Numbered from the stretch's first letter, positions 1-6,422 are shown. The stretch is 12,079 bases of DNA from Pseudomonadota bacterium (GCA_023427085.1 JAEZBO010000094.1:1-12079), one strand, 5' to 3'. Notes: generated by a model from the sequence alone, not told the origin. Numbers and translations: made by a program.

Positions 1-38
1 GCCGCGGATCGCGGCCGGCCAAAACCTAGCTTGTTATC

Positions 39-62
39 AAAAAAATCAGCGCGTCGGCGCGC
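39..62 (-). terminator. Intrinsic terminator overlapping a stop codon
   Basis: Read on the minus strand, a GCGCG stem, a CCGA loop and a CGCGC stem (58-62 paired with 49-53) are followed by the TGA stop (46-48) and then seven Ts (45-39). This has the form of a Rho-independent terminator for the glycine-zipper gene. The 3' arm ends two bases before the stop codon. A competing palindrome CGGCGCGCCG (56-65) shares part of the stem. The stem is short, so efficiency is uncertain. Confidence 0.5.
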
Positions 63-654
63 CGGCGTCGGCCGGGGCATCGGACGGGCGCACCGGCGAC
101 GGCGGCTCGATCGGGTCGAAGTCGACCCAGCGGCCCTCGCGCCAGCGGCCGTTGGCACGCTCGACGTCCTTGCCGCCACAGGCCCGCAGCATGTCGGCGA
201 CATCGGTCTGCTGGCCCGGCTCGACATGCACCGCCAGCAGCACGCCCGACGGGCGCACCGGCGGCGAGTCGCTGGTCTGCGACGACTTGGCGAAGGCTCG
301 TTTGGCCTTGCCGGCGACCGACAGCGCGCCACCCAGCGCGCCCAGGTAGGCACCGACGGCGGCGGCAGCGACGACGATCCAACCGGCCTGACCGAAGGCC
401 ATCAGCAGGCCGGCGCCGACGACCGCACCGACAGCCCCGAAGGCGGCCGCACCGCCCCAGGCACCGCCCTCGGCGCCCCGGGCATCCGGATCGGCCGCGC
501 GGTCGCCGCCCACCGGATAACGCGCATGCGCGCCCGGCGGATTCACGAAAAAGATATTCAACGCGTCCTGCTCCCAGCCCTGGGCGAAGAAACGCGCGGC
601 CGCGGCTTCAGCGGCATCGAAGGTGTCGAATCTAGCAGCCACGATCAGAGACAT
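46..654 (-). CDS. Glycine-zipper membrane protein of unknown function
   Basis: A 202-residue protein. The start at 654 is chosen because AAGGAG (666-661) lies six bases upstream; an in-frame ATG at 693 has no comparable site. The N-terminal part (residues 2-38) reads as strand-helix-strand. The middle (about 64-114) is very rich in Gly and Ala with GxxxG spacing and makes two hydrophobic segments (about 68-86 and 90-114). Residues 137-175 again look like a soluble alpha/beta piece, and the tail is rich in Pro and Ala. This resembles a small ferredoxin-like domain split by a membrane hairpin, a layout known from some bacterial stress proteins; that comparison is inference. It follows the DUF883 gene on the same strand after 79 bases, so the two are probably co-transcribed and may share an envelope or stress role. 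I do not recognise a named family and assign no activity. Confidence 0.75.
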   Translation of the reverse strand: MSLIVAARFDTFDAAEAAAARFFAQGWEQDALNIFFVNPPGAHARYPVGGDRAADPDARGAEGGAWGGAAAFGAVGAVVGAGLLMAFGQAGWIVVAAAAVGAYLGALGGALSVAGKAKRAFAKSSQTSDSPPVRPSGVLLAVHVEPGQQTDVADMLRACGGKDVERANGRWREGRWVDFDPIEPPSPVRPSDAPADAGAPTR

Positions 655-680
655 ATCGAACTCCTTGAACGCGGAACGCT

Positions 681-700
681 CCTGCCGCGTCAACGGCAGG
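681..700. other. Hairpin between DUF883 and glycine-zipper genes
   Basis: CCTGCCG (681-687) and CGGCAGG (694-700) are perfect inverted repeats around a six-base loop. The hairpin lies in the leader of the glycine-zipper gene, about 15 bases upstream of its Shine-Dalgarno site, and has no T-run on either strand. It may help stabilise or process a dicistronic message, but the sequence alone does not show a function. Confidence 0.35.
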
Positions 701-733
701 CGCGTCCCTTGCGGTGAGGCCGCTGGCTGGGGA

Positions 734-1075
734 TCAGCGTCGGCCGTTCAGGCAAGCGCATGCGGCGATGCAACCGACCACCAGGCCGGCCACCGCGACC
801 ACGCCCAGCGAGGTCCAGGTGTTTTCATGCACGTAGTCATCGGCGACGCGGGCCGCGCGGGCGGTGCGCACGCGCGCCACGTCTTCCCATTCGCGCGCGG
901 TGCTGCGGGCGCTGGCCAGTTGGCGCTTGAGCTTGGTGCGGGCGCTGTCCATCTCGTCGCCGGTGTAGCTGGCGGTCGAGCGCAGCAGTTCTTCGGCGCC
1001 AGCGACCAGATCGTGGAAGCTTTGCTCGGCGCGCTCACGGCTATCGTCGAATTTGGTCTTGTTTCGGCTGAACAT
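734..1075 (-). CDS. DUF883 family tail-anchored protein (ElaB/YqjD-like)
   Basis: A 113-residue protein with the DUF883 pattern. It has a charged amphipathic helix (about residues 12-80, with the AEELLRSTASYTGDEMDSAR segment at 27-46), then DDYVHENTW (79-87), then one hydrophobic helix (about 88-108) close to the C-terminus. Characterised relatives ElaB and YqjD of E. coli are inner-membrane tail-anchored proteins that associate with ribosomes and are induced in stationary phase; the same role here is by homology only. The ATG at 1075 is preceded by CAGGAG (1086-1081) five bases upstream. The usual final Arg-rich tail is short (NGRR), and the membrane helix contains three Cys residues, which is unusual. 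It probably heads a two-gene unit with the downstream glycine-zipper gene. Confidence 0.88.
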   Translation of the reverse strand: MFSRNKTKFDDSRERAEQSFHDLVAGAEELLRSTASYTGDEMDSARTKLKRQLASARSTAREWEDVARVRTARAARVADDYVHENTWTSLGVVAVAGLVVGCIAACACLNGRR

Positions 1076-1356
1076 GATTTCTCCTGTGTGACGCCGCCCC
1101 GCGTGGGCAGCTGGCGTGGCGCAAAGGGCGCCGTGCCGGATTGGAACGCCTGTTTAGGCTGCTCGAGCATCCGATCGACCAGACGGCGACCGGACCGCGA
1201 GAACAGCTTCATTTTGCCCAGCGCCTCCGGTGACGGGCTGTGCTTTGGCTACTACCCGTAAGTGCCTGTATCGCACGCGGCAAGGCCCGGCAGGCCGCGC
1301 CGACGCTCGGTCCGCGGCGAGGCCGGTCTGTCCGCCATGGGTCCGGGCAGCGATAC

Positions 1357-1374
1357 GCCCCCATAATTGGGGGC
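1357..1374. other. Perfect 7-bp inverted repeat with TAAT spacer
   Basis: GCCCCCA (1357-1363) and TGGGGGC (1368-1374) are separated by TAAT. The AT-rich centre in a GC-rich intergenic region would suit a protein-binding site, or the element may form a hairpin. It lies between the divergent DUF883 and tRNA transcription units. No T-run follows on either strand, so it is not a standard terminator. Confidence 0.35.
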
Positions 1375-1518
1375 ATACCGAAGGGAAGCGCACCGGCGGC
1401 GCCGGGCGGCCAACGCCTGCCAGCGGTGCAATGGGAAAACGGCAGCGCCGGGGATTTTTGTTGCAAGACGACACCGCCGGGGCAAGATGGCTGGCGTGCG
1501 TGACCAGGCCAACGTGCG

Positions 1519-1548
1519 TGGACGAAGAGGAAAATTTCGTGCTAGAAT
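1519..1548 (+). promoter_or_regulatory. Probable sigma-70 promoter of the tRNA gene
   Basis: TAGAAT (1543-1548) is a five-of-six match to the -10 consensus and has an extended TGC just upstream (1540-1542). TGGACG (1519-1524) is a four-of-six -35 at 18 bases spacing. The site lies in a locally AT-rich patch in otherwise GC-rich sequence. Transcription would start near 1555, leaving a leader of about 65 bases before the mature tRNA that RNase P would remove. Confidence 0.6.
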
Positions 1549-1620
1549 TTTCTTCTTTGCTGGGGTCGCGTATCGATGCATCGACGCGGCAAGGTGTCCA
1601 GGCACCTCCCACCAAGAAAA

Positions 1621-1697
1621 GGCGCATTAGCTCAGCCGGTTAGAGCGACGGAATCATAATCCGCAGGTCCCCTGTTCGAATCAGGGATGCGCCACCA
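1621..1697 (+). tRNA. tRNA-Met (anticodon CAU), elongator type
   Basis: A complete 77-base tRNA with encoded CCA. The acceptor stem GGCGCAT pairs perfectly with ATGCGCC. The D arm is GCTC/GAGC. The anticodon loop ATCATAA has CAT at positions 34-36 and the required T33. The variable loop is AGGTC. The T arm is CCCTG-TTCGAAT-CAGGG, and the discriminator is A. The fully paired first acceptor base pair rules out initiator tRNA-fMet, which has an unpaired 1-72 position. A CAU anticodon could also belong to tRNA-Ile2 (C34 modified to lysidine by TilS). The CGGA/TCCG anticodon stem is typical of elongator Met, so I favour that, but the two cannot be separated with certainty by eye. Base pair 27-43 (A-C) is mismatched. 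Confidence 0.95.
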
Positions 1698-1709
1698 GAA
1701 TTCAAAAGG

Positions 1710-1738
1710 GCGTCCACGCAAGTGGGCGCTTTTTTTTT
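1710..1738 (+). terminator. Rho-independent terminator of the tRNA gene
   Basis: GCGTCCAC (1710-1717) pairs with GTGGGCGC (1722-1729), with one G-U pair, around a GCAA tetraloop of the stable GNRA class. Nine Ts follow (1730-1738). It starts 12 bases after the CCA end of the tRNA, so the tRNA is a single-gene transcript. Confidence 0.93.
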
Positions 1739-1942
1739 CGCCCGTGCCCCGGAGACCGCCCTGCTTGACACACCCAGGCGGCAGGCACAGACTGCAAGAC
1801 AGCTAGTAGCGGCATACAGGCGCAGCGCACAAGAACCAACAAGCATGGCGCGCCCACGATAAGGCTAAAAGAAGCACCGCCGCGGCCGGGATATTCCCGT
1901 GCTCGCACTACTACAACTCGACCCCACGAGGAGACAAAAAAC

Positions 1943-2167
1943 ATGGGAACCACCGAGGCAAACCGCTACGCGCTCAGATCATCGCGCCGTGGCATCGACG
2001 GCCTGGGCTTCGCGATCTTCGGCATCCCCGTGCTGCTGGTCGGCCTGGGCCTGGCAGCCGTCTTTCTCGAACCCTTCTGGATGGCCGGCGTCACGCTGCT
2101 ATCGGTGTGGATAGGCACGATCGCCTGTGTATTGATCGTGCAAAGGCTACGGCGCCAGCCGCGCTGA
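1943..2167 (+). CDS. Small two-helix membrane protein, unknown
   Basis: A 74-residue protein with a polar, Arg-containing N-terminus (residues 1-19). It has two hydrophobic segments (about 20-42 and 47-67) joined by a short turn (LEPFW), and a basic C-terminus (QRLRRQPR). By the positive-inside rule both ends should face the cytoplasm. The ATG at 1943 has GAGGAG nine bases upstream, which supports real translation. No family is recognised; it looks like one of the many short inner-membrane proteins of proteobacteria. It stands alone: the tRNA terminator lies about 200 bases upstream, and a GC-rich hairpin at 2235-2256 lies downstream. A perfect TTGACA at 1765-1770 in the upstream gap has only a weak -10 (CAGACT, 17 bases on), so the promoter is unsure. 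Confidence 0.72.
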   Translation: MGTTEANRYALRSSRRGIDGLGFAIFGIPVLLVGLGLAAVFLEPFWMAGVTLLSVWIGTIACVLIVQRLRRQPR

Positions 2168-2234
2168 TCGCTGCCGGTCGATGATCCGGCGCGCTGCCGC
2201 CGGAGCCTGAAGCCCGATCCGCGCCGGCCACTAC

Positions 2235-2256
2235 GCGCCCCGTCACGGCGGGGCGC
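2235..2256 (+). terminator. GC-rich hairpin, possible weak terminator
   Basis: GCGCCCCG (2235-2242) and CGGGGCGC (2249-2256) form a perfect 8-bp stem with a six-base loop, 68 bases after the stop of the small membrane protein gene. No T-run follows, so if it ends transcription it does so inefficiently or with help. Confidence 0.35.
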
Positions 2257-2421
2257 CTGATCTCCCGACCCGTTCTCCGTCCGCGTCCCGTCCAGGCACG
2301 CGGCGGCGTCGTTGCATCGGACGAAATGATGGCCGCGTCGGGCCTCAGAGGCGCATGCGCGTGGCCGTCGCCGCCGCGTCGGGCCACAGACACGGTACCC
2401 ATAGCCGCAACCGTCGCCGCC

Positions 2422-2448
2422 GCGCCGGCGCAACGCCTTCGCTTTTTT
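2422..2448 (+). terminator. Weak terminator-like element with T6
   Basis: GCG (2422-2424) plus GGCG (2427-2430), loop CAA, CGCC (2434-2437) and CGC (2440-2442) can fold with a small internal loop, and six Ts follow (2443-2448). The stem is short but the T-run is clear. It could end a transcript coming from the small membrane gene or from a non-coding RNA upstream. Confidence 0.35.
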
Positions 2449-2450
2449 GG

Positions 2451-2553
2451 CGGCAGCCGTAGCCCGCTGCCTGATGACGGCTGCCGTTACTTTCCGTAAA
2501 GACCGTGGCGAAATCGCAACCTTTTCGCCGCGGTCTGCTCGGGGTTTTCCCGA
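2451..2553 (+). ncRNA. Candidate structured RNA: three tandem stem-loops
   Basis: Three inverted repeats lie almost end to end. CGGCAGCCGT (2451-2460) pairs perfectly with ACGGCTGCCG (2477-2486). AGACCGTGGCGAAA (2500-2513) pairs with TTTCGCCGCGGTCT (2523-2536) over 14 bp, with one G-U pair and a nine-base loop. TCGGG (2539-2543) pairs with CCCGA (2549-2553) around GTTTT. The G-U pair in a long stem hints at function as RNA, though one wobble is weak evidence. It could be a structured 5' leader of the receptor gene (ATG about 117 bases on), a small RNA, or a terminator region. No T-run follows the stems and no known riboswitch is recognised. Confidence 0.35.
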
Positions 2554-2669
2554 TCGAGCCTGACTCAAGTTTCGATAAACGGCCAACTCTGCCCGCTGTC
2601 CTCTCGTTTGCGCCGCTTGGCCGAAGGTTAGCTTAGCGAATGTAACCACTTGGTAACAGCGGCGGAAAC

Positions 2670-4364
2670 ATGAAACAAAATTTTCCGGTCACCGATCAAG
2701 AGTTCGTCCTCGGTGACGAGCAATACCTGATTTCCAAGACCGACCTGAAAGGCCGAATCACCTATTGCAATCCGGCCTTCATCGAGATCAGCGGCTTTTC
2801 CCGCGACGAGCTCATCGGCAAGGCGCATAACATCGTGCGCCATCCCGACATGCCGCCCGAGGCATTCCAGGACATGTGGGACACCCTCAAGGCCGGCAAG
2901 CCGTGGCTGGCGGCCGTCAAGAACCGCCACAAGCAGGGTGGTTTCTATTGGGTGCTGGCCAATGCCATGCCGGTGATGGAGAACGGCACGGTCACCGGCT
3001 ATGCCTCGGTGCGCGTCAAGGCCAGCCCCGAGCAGGTGCGCCAGGCCGAAACCTTCTACACCCAGATCCGCGAGCAGCGCACCGGTGGTTACGCACTGCG
3101 CCAGGGCCAGCGTGTGCCGGTCGGCTGGCGCCGCGCGCTGCACCTGCTGGCGCAACCGCTGCGGCGCGGCGCGCAGGCCGGCATGCTGCGGCTGGCGGCC
3201 GGCATCTGCGCGCTGGCGGCGGTACCGACCTCGATGGCCGCCGGCCATGCCGAGGCGCCGGCCACGATGATCTGGACCGGCTATGGCGTAGCCTGCGTGC
3301 TGTACCTGCTCGCGACGCTGGCGCTGGCGCGCCGCATCACCGCGCCGCTGGCCGGCGCCGAGGAAGTCGCGCGCCAAATCGCCGCCGGCAACCTGATCAA
3401 CGACATCGATCCCTCGCGCGCCGGCGAGATGAAGAACCTGTACTTCTATCTGGACATGATGCGCAAGAGCCTGATCGGCATCTCGTCCGAGGTCATCGGC
3501 AAGACCGCCGACCACGTGCGCAGCATTTCGCAGTTGCGCGAGAGCAGCGAGAGCCTGGCGGCGCGCACCGACGCGCAGTCCGGCGCCTTGCAGGACACCG
3601 CCGCCAGCGTCGAACAACTGACCGCGACGGTGCTGCGCAACGCCGAGGGCGCGCAGGCCGCCACCGGCCTGACCCGCGAGAGCCAGGCGCTGGCCAGCGA
3701 GGGCGGCACCGTGGTCGGCCAGCTCAGCGCGACCATGCACGAACTCGATGGCAGTTCACGCAAGATCTCCGAGATCGTCACGCTGATCGAAGGCATCGCG
3801 TTCCAGACCAATATCCTGGCGCTCAACGCGGCGGTCGAGGCGGCCCGCGCCGGCGAGCAAGGACGCGGCTTCGCGGTGGTCGCCGGCGAAGTCCGCAACC
3901 TGGCGCACAAGAGCTCGGCAGCCGCCAAGGAAATCAAGGAACTGATCGACAAGTCGGTGCAGCGCATGTCGCTGGGCTCGGAGCAGGCGCGCCAGGCCGG
4001 CGACGCGATGCAGCGCATCCTCGACGCGGTGCACCGGGTGTCCGATCTGGTCGACGAAATCTCGCAGGCCAGCGCCGAGCAATCGGGTGGCGTGCAGCAG
4101 ATCAGCAGCGCGGTGGCGCGGATGGACAGCGTGGCGCAGCAGAACGTCTCGCTGGTCAGCGACCTGTCCGGCGTGGCCCACCACCTGGATCACGAATCCA
4201 AGGCGCTGGTCGATGCGATCACGGTGTTTCGCACGCCGCGTGGCGCTGCGGCGCGGCAGGCGGCGCGGGTACCCGCCGCGACGGATCACGACGATGACGA
4301 GGCCGTCACCTACACGGCGGCGTTGGGGACGCCGCGCCGGCTGGCGCTGGCCGCGGCGCGCTGA
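2670..4364 (+). CDS. aer: Aer-like PAS-domain methyl-accepting chemotaxis protein
   Basis: A 564-residue energy/redox taxis receptor. The N-terminal PAS domain (about 10-118) carries NIVRHPDMP (54-62) and W79. R57, H58 and D60 fall at the same numbers as the residues needed for FAD binding in E. coli Aer, so an FAD-sensing role is likely. A linker leads to a membrane hairpin (about 171-190 and 200-219) with only a short external loop, so there is no periplasmic ligand domain. A HAMP region (about 221-274) and the long MCP signalling coiled coil follow. The conserved tip, from IAFQTNILALNAAVEAARAG (376-395) through EQGRGFAVVAGEVRNLA (396-412), contacts CheA and CheW. After about residue 521 there is a variable tail of some 43 residues, without the NWETF-type methylation pentapeptide. 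The Shine-Dalgarno site (GGCGGA) is weak. No che or flagellar gene is adjacent. It converges with the SYLF gene. Confidence 0.93.
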   Translation: MKQNFPVTDQEFVLGDEQYLISKTDLKGRITYCNPAFIEISGFSRDELIGKAHNIVRHPDMPPEAFQDMWDTLKAGKPWLAAVKNRHKQGGFYWVLANAMPVMENGTVTGYASVRVKASPEQVRQAETFYTQIREQRTGGYALRQGQRVPVGWRRALHLLAQPLRRGAQAGMLRLAAGICALAAVPTSMAAGHAEAPATMIWTGYGVACVLYLLATLALARRITAPLAGAEEVARQIAAGNLINDIDPSRAGEMKNLYFYLDMMRKSLIGISSEVIGKTADHVRSISQLRESSESLAARTDAQSGALQDTAASVEQLTATVLRNAEGAQAATGLTRESQALASEGGTVVGQLSATMHELDGSSRKISEIVTLIEGIAFQTNILALNAAVEAARAGEQGRGFAVVAGEVRNLAHKSSAAAKEIKELIDKSVQRMSLGSEQARQAGDAMQRILDAVHRVSDLVDEISQASAEQSGGVQQISSAVARMDSVAQQNVSLVSDLSGVAHHLDHESKALVDAITVFRTPRGAAARQAARVPAATDHDDDEAVTYTAALGTPRRLALAAAR

Positions 4365-4367
4365 CGC

Positions 4368-4444
4368 AAAAAAGCCTGGCGGGCGTCGCCGCGCGTCACG
4401 GATCTTGTCGATCCGCGGCACGCGAGCAAACGACCGCCAGGCTT
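4368..4444 (-). terminator. Intrinsic terminator between convergent genes
   Basis: AAGCCTGGCGG (4372-4382) and CCGCCAGGCTT (4434-4444) are perfect 11-bp inverted repeats. Inside them GGATC/GATCC (around 4400-4414) and GCGT/ACGC can also pair, giving an extended arm. On the minus strand the stem runs into six Ts (4373-4368), so it ends the SYLF gene transcript, 50 bases past its stop. On the plus strand no T-run follows, but the structure may still stabilise the 3' end of the receptor message, whose stop is at 4364. Confidence 0.75.
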
Positions 4445-4493
4445 GGCACCGACTGACGGGTCCGCGGCGCGAGACGCGCTACGGCCCCGGTCA

Positions 4494-5105
4494 TCAGTTG
4501 CCCGACAGACGCAGGTCGGGGGTGACCTTCGAACCGTCGATGGCGACACCGGCAGCCAGGCCGGCGTTGTTCAGCACGAAGCCGACCACCGGCTGGCGCG
4601 CCGTGTTGGTGTCGATGCTGCCGTTGGCGCCGATGGTGGCGACCGCCACGTGAGCGTCGGCACCGACGGTCCAACCGTCGCTGTTGCGGAAGCGCTGCAG
4701 CGCTTCATCGGTCATGAACAGCAGCACGGTCGCACGCGATTGGGCGCCGGCCTGGAAGCCCAGCGAGCCGCCCGCCACGGTGTAGTACGACTGGGGCTTG
4801 TTGCCCACGCGCAGCACGCCCTTGCCGTATTCGCCGCCCACCACGAAGCTGGCGCCCAGCACCGACGGGAAGATCAGCACGCCCTTGGCGTCCTGGACCA
4901 GTTGCTTGGAACGCGGCGCGGCCTGGTACAGGCGCGTCAGCGTGGCGTCGGCGCCCGAATTGATCTCGGCGCGCTGCTCGGCCGGCGTGGCACGGGCTTC
5001 GGGCGAGTTGGCGGTGGCCGAACATCCCGCGAGGACCAGGCTGGCGGCCGCCAGGGTGGCTGCGGCCAGGCCGCTGCGGGGCAGGAAAGCGAATTTGCGG
5101 GACAT
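4494..5105 (-). CDS. SYLF/YSC84-like domain lipoprotein
   Basis: A 203-residue predicted lipoprotein. The start at 5105 is set by AAAGGAG just upstream and by a clean signal peptide: basic start, hydrophobic stretch and the lipobox LAGC with Cys28 as the lipidated residue. Ser at +2 suggests sorting to the outer membrane by Lol rules. The body (about 45-203) matches the SYLF domain (YSC84 family), with AKGVLIFPSVLGASFVVGGE (73-92) followed by a YGKGVL turn, a Gly-rich SLGFQAGAQS segment (114-123) and a C-terminal GLAAGVAIDGSK. Eukaryotic SYLF proteins bind phosphoinositides and actin; bacterial members are common envelope lipoproteins of unclear function, so lipid binding is inferred only. 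It is monocistronic, with a terminator at 4368-4444. Its leader contains an element that could pair with the start codon (see findings). Confidence 0.9.
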   Translation of the reverse strand: MSRKFAFLPRSGLAAATLAAASLVLAGCSATANSPEARATPAEQRAEINSGADATLTRLYQAAPRSKQLVQDAKGVLIFPSVLGASFVVGGEYGKGVLRVGNKPQSYYTVAGGSLGFQAGAQSRATVLLFMTDEALQRFRNSDGWTVGADAHVAVATIGANGSIDTNTARQPVVGFVLNNAGLAAGVAIDGSKVTPDLRLSGN

Positions 5106-5153
5106 GGACTTCTCCTTTAGAAAATCTGGAGTCCACTCTACGCCGAGTCCATG
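5103..5153 (-). promoter_or_regulatory. Leader repeat able to pair with the start codon
   Basis: In the message of the SYLF lipoprotein, CAUGGACU (5153-5146) is the exact reverse complement of AGUCCAUG (5110-5103), which contains the AUG. The 35-base loop holds the Shine-Dalgarno sequence. If it folds, the start codon would be sequestered. An 8-bp match across this distance can also be chance. Confidence 0.3.
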
Positions 5154-5291
5154 TGACCCGAGTAAGCAAAACCTGACAGATTTCCTGGACTTGCAACCAA
5201 AATCCGAGCGGCGCCGCAGTTCACCCCGCGCTCCCCCGCCGCACGGCATGGCACCGGGCCAAACACTGTTTCAAACGAGGCGCCTCAGCAA

Positions 5292-6422
5292 TCAGAACAG
5301 GTCCGATGGCACGGCGACATCGGCCTGCCCGGCCTCGATCCGCAGGCCCTCGGCCTCGTGCAGGATCGCCGCCAGGCCCAACACGCCGATGCAGGGATAG
5401 GCGCCCGCCACCAAGGCCGCCGAGCCACGCGCCAGCGCGCCTACCAGCGCCGCGGCCGCCAGCGTCGGCACATAGGGCCCGTCGCCCCCTGCCGCGATCA
5501 GTTGCCAGCGGCGTCGCCGCGCCTGGCCGCTGGCGTCCAGGCCGTCGACCTGCACATGCATCGCCCCCGCCTCGCTGCCCCAGCCGATGAACAGGTCGGC
5601 CATGCGCTTGAGGGGCCGCGCATGGCGCGACCAGTCCCTGACCAGGCCGCGCGCCGCGCACCAGGCCATCAGGTTCATGCCGCGATGCAGGAACACCAGC
5701 TCGAGCCCGGCGCCAAAGGCCACCGCCGGCCGCCCGGCATACCTGTCCGGCAACAGATCCAGGTCGGGCACGTCGCAGGGCGACAGCAGCCGGCTGCCGA
5801 CCACGCCACCGTAGTCGTGGCGGCGCGCGCCCAGCCAGCCGGTCGTCCCGGCGGCGTTGGCGGCGATCGGCTGGCCGGTATAACGCAAGATCGCCTGCAC
5901 CGTGGCCAGGCCCCGCTCGCTGCGGTTGCCGGGGCTGATGCCGACGTCGATCCGATCGACCCGGGCCCAGCCTTCGGTCAGCGCATCGGCCGCCGCGCTG
6001 GACAAGGCCGGCACCGAACTGGCGCCACTGACCACCACCACGCCGGCGGCGCGCGCGGCGGCGTCGAGCGCGGTGATGCCGGCGACGAACTGGCGGCCGT
6101 CGGCCAGATCGACGTAGTGCACCCCGGCGGCGATGCACAGGCGCGCCATGTCGTAGGACTGCCCCTGAAACGGACCGCAGGTATGCACCAGCACGTCGGG
6201 CGCCAGTGCGCGCAGCTCGGCGGCAAAACCCGGCGCCATCACGTCGCAGGCATGGCCCCGCACCCGCGCCGGCGCCTCGCGCAGGCTGTCGGCCAACGCC
6301 TGTGCGGCGGCGCCGGACCGGCCGGCGATCACGATCTCGGCGTCCGGCCGGCGGGCCAGCCGCCGCACCAGCCGCGAGCCGAACAGACCATAACCGCCGG
6401 TCACCACGATGCGTTGCGTCAT
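5292..6422 (-). CDS. Saccharopine dehydrogenase-like NAD(P)-binding oxidoreductase
   Basis: A 376-residue protein. The N-terminus IVVTGGYGLFG (5-15) has the Rossmann GxGxxG (G10, G12, G15). Arg35 after the second strand favours NADP. TCGPFQGQ (81-88) and HYVDLADGR (102-110) are typical of the saccharopine-dehydrogenase NADP-binding family. Members act on varied substrates, including amino-acid, lipid-like and enoyl compounds, so the reaction cannot be named. The ATG at 6422 directly precedes the Rossmann strand and has a GGGGGGCAGG stretch upstream; a longer form from 6533 would add an unlikely Arg-rich N-terminus. It is divergent from the GntR regulator, with 150 bases between the starts. 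That places it under probable control of that regulator and suggests a role in the same pathway as the AllA/PuuE-like enzymes. It could also be a trans-acting enoyl reductase. Confidence 0.82.
   Translation of the reverse strand: MTQRIVVTGGYGLFGSRLVRRLARRPDAEIVIAGRSGAAAQALADSLREAPARVRGHACDVMAPGFAAELRALAPDVLVHTCGPFQGQSYDMARLCIAAGVHYVDLADGRQFVAGITALDAAARAAGVVVVSGASSVPALSSAAADALTEGWARVDRIDVGISPGNRSERGLATVQAILRYTGQPIAANAAGTTGWLGARRHDYGGVVGSRLLSPCDVPDLDLLPDRYAGRPAVAFGAGLELVFLHRGMNLMAWCAARGLVRDWSRHARPLKRMADLFIGWGSEAGAMHVQVDGLDASGQARRRRWQLIAAGGDGPYVPTLAAAALVGALARGSAALVAGAYPCIGVLGLAAILHEAEGLRIEAGQADVAVPSDLF

Larger units (their letters stand above)
1213..1620. other. Non-coding region upstream of tRNA gene
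   Basis: About 400 bases with no supportable gene. Open frames here are short, overlap one another on both strands and lack family features. It must contain the control region of the leftward DUF883 unit and the rightward tRNA promoter. A 7-bp perfect hairpin, GCCCCCA-TAAT-TGGGGGC, sits at 1357-1374 without a T-run. A leftward ATG at 1212 with GGAGG about 11 bases upstream opens a frame that runs out of phase through the DUF883 gene; see findings. Confidence 0.6.
2168..2669. other. Long non-coding region with tandem inverted repeats
   Basis: About 500 bases without a supportable gene, between the small membrane protein and the chemoreceptor. It contains a GC hairpin (2235-2256), two copies of CCGTCGCCGCCGCG (2365-2378, 2411-2424), two copies of CCGCGTCGGGCC in 2330-2390, a weak terminator-like element (2422-2448), and then three closely spaced stem-loops (2451-2486, 2500-2536, 2539-2553). 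The last 100 bases before the receptor ATG are less GC-rich and probably hold its promoter, but I see no clean -35/-10 pair. Confidence 0.6.

Noticed and set aside
1230..1643. Several overlapping short open frames before the tRNA
   Set aside because: They overlap one another on both strands, run into the tRNA promoter or the tRNA itself, and show no family or signal features.
1621..1697. tRNA gene as an integration site of a mobile element
   Set aside because: No repeat of the tRNA 3' end, integrase gene or compositional shift is seen in the window.
2330..2424. CCGCGTCGGGCC and CCGTCGCCGCCGCG direct repeats as a repeat array
   Set aside because: Only two copies each, irregular spacing and very simple GC composition; not CRISPR-like and probably chance in this sequence.
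2565..2591. Possible flagellar sigma-28 promoter before the chemoreceptor
   Set aside because: TCAAGTTT resembles the -35 element, but no acceptable GCCGATAA-like -10 occurs at the right distance; TTCGATAA (2571-2578) lacks a matching -35.
2628..3740. Long open frame antisense to the chemoreceptor gene
   Set aside because: Gly/Ala/Arg/His-rich translation without family motifs, lying opposite an unmistakable receptor gene; typical of GC-rich DNA. The same applies to the long plus-strand second frame at 2876-4297.
5277..5286. GAGGCGCCTC palindrome just past the oxidoreductase stop codon
   Set aside because: No loop room and no T-run for a terminator; short self-complementary GC words are common in this window.
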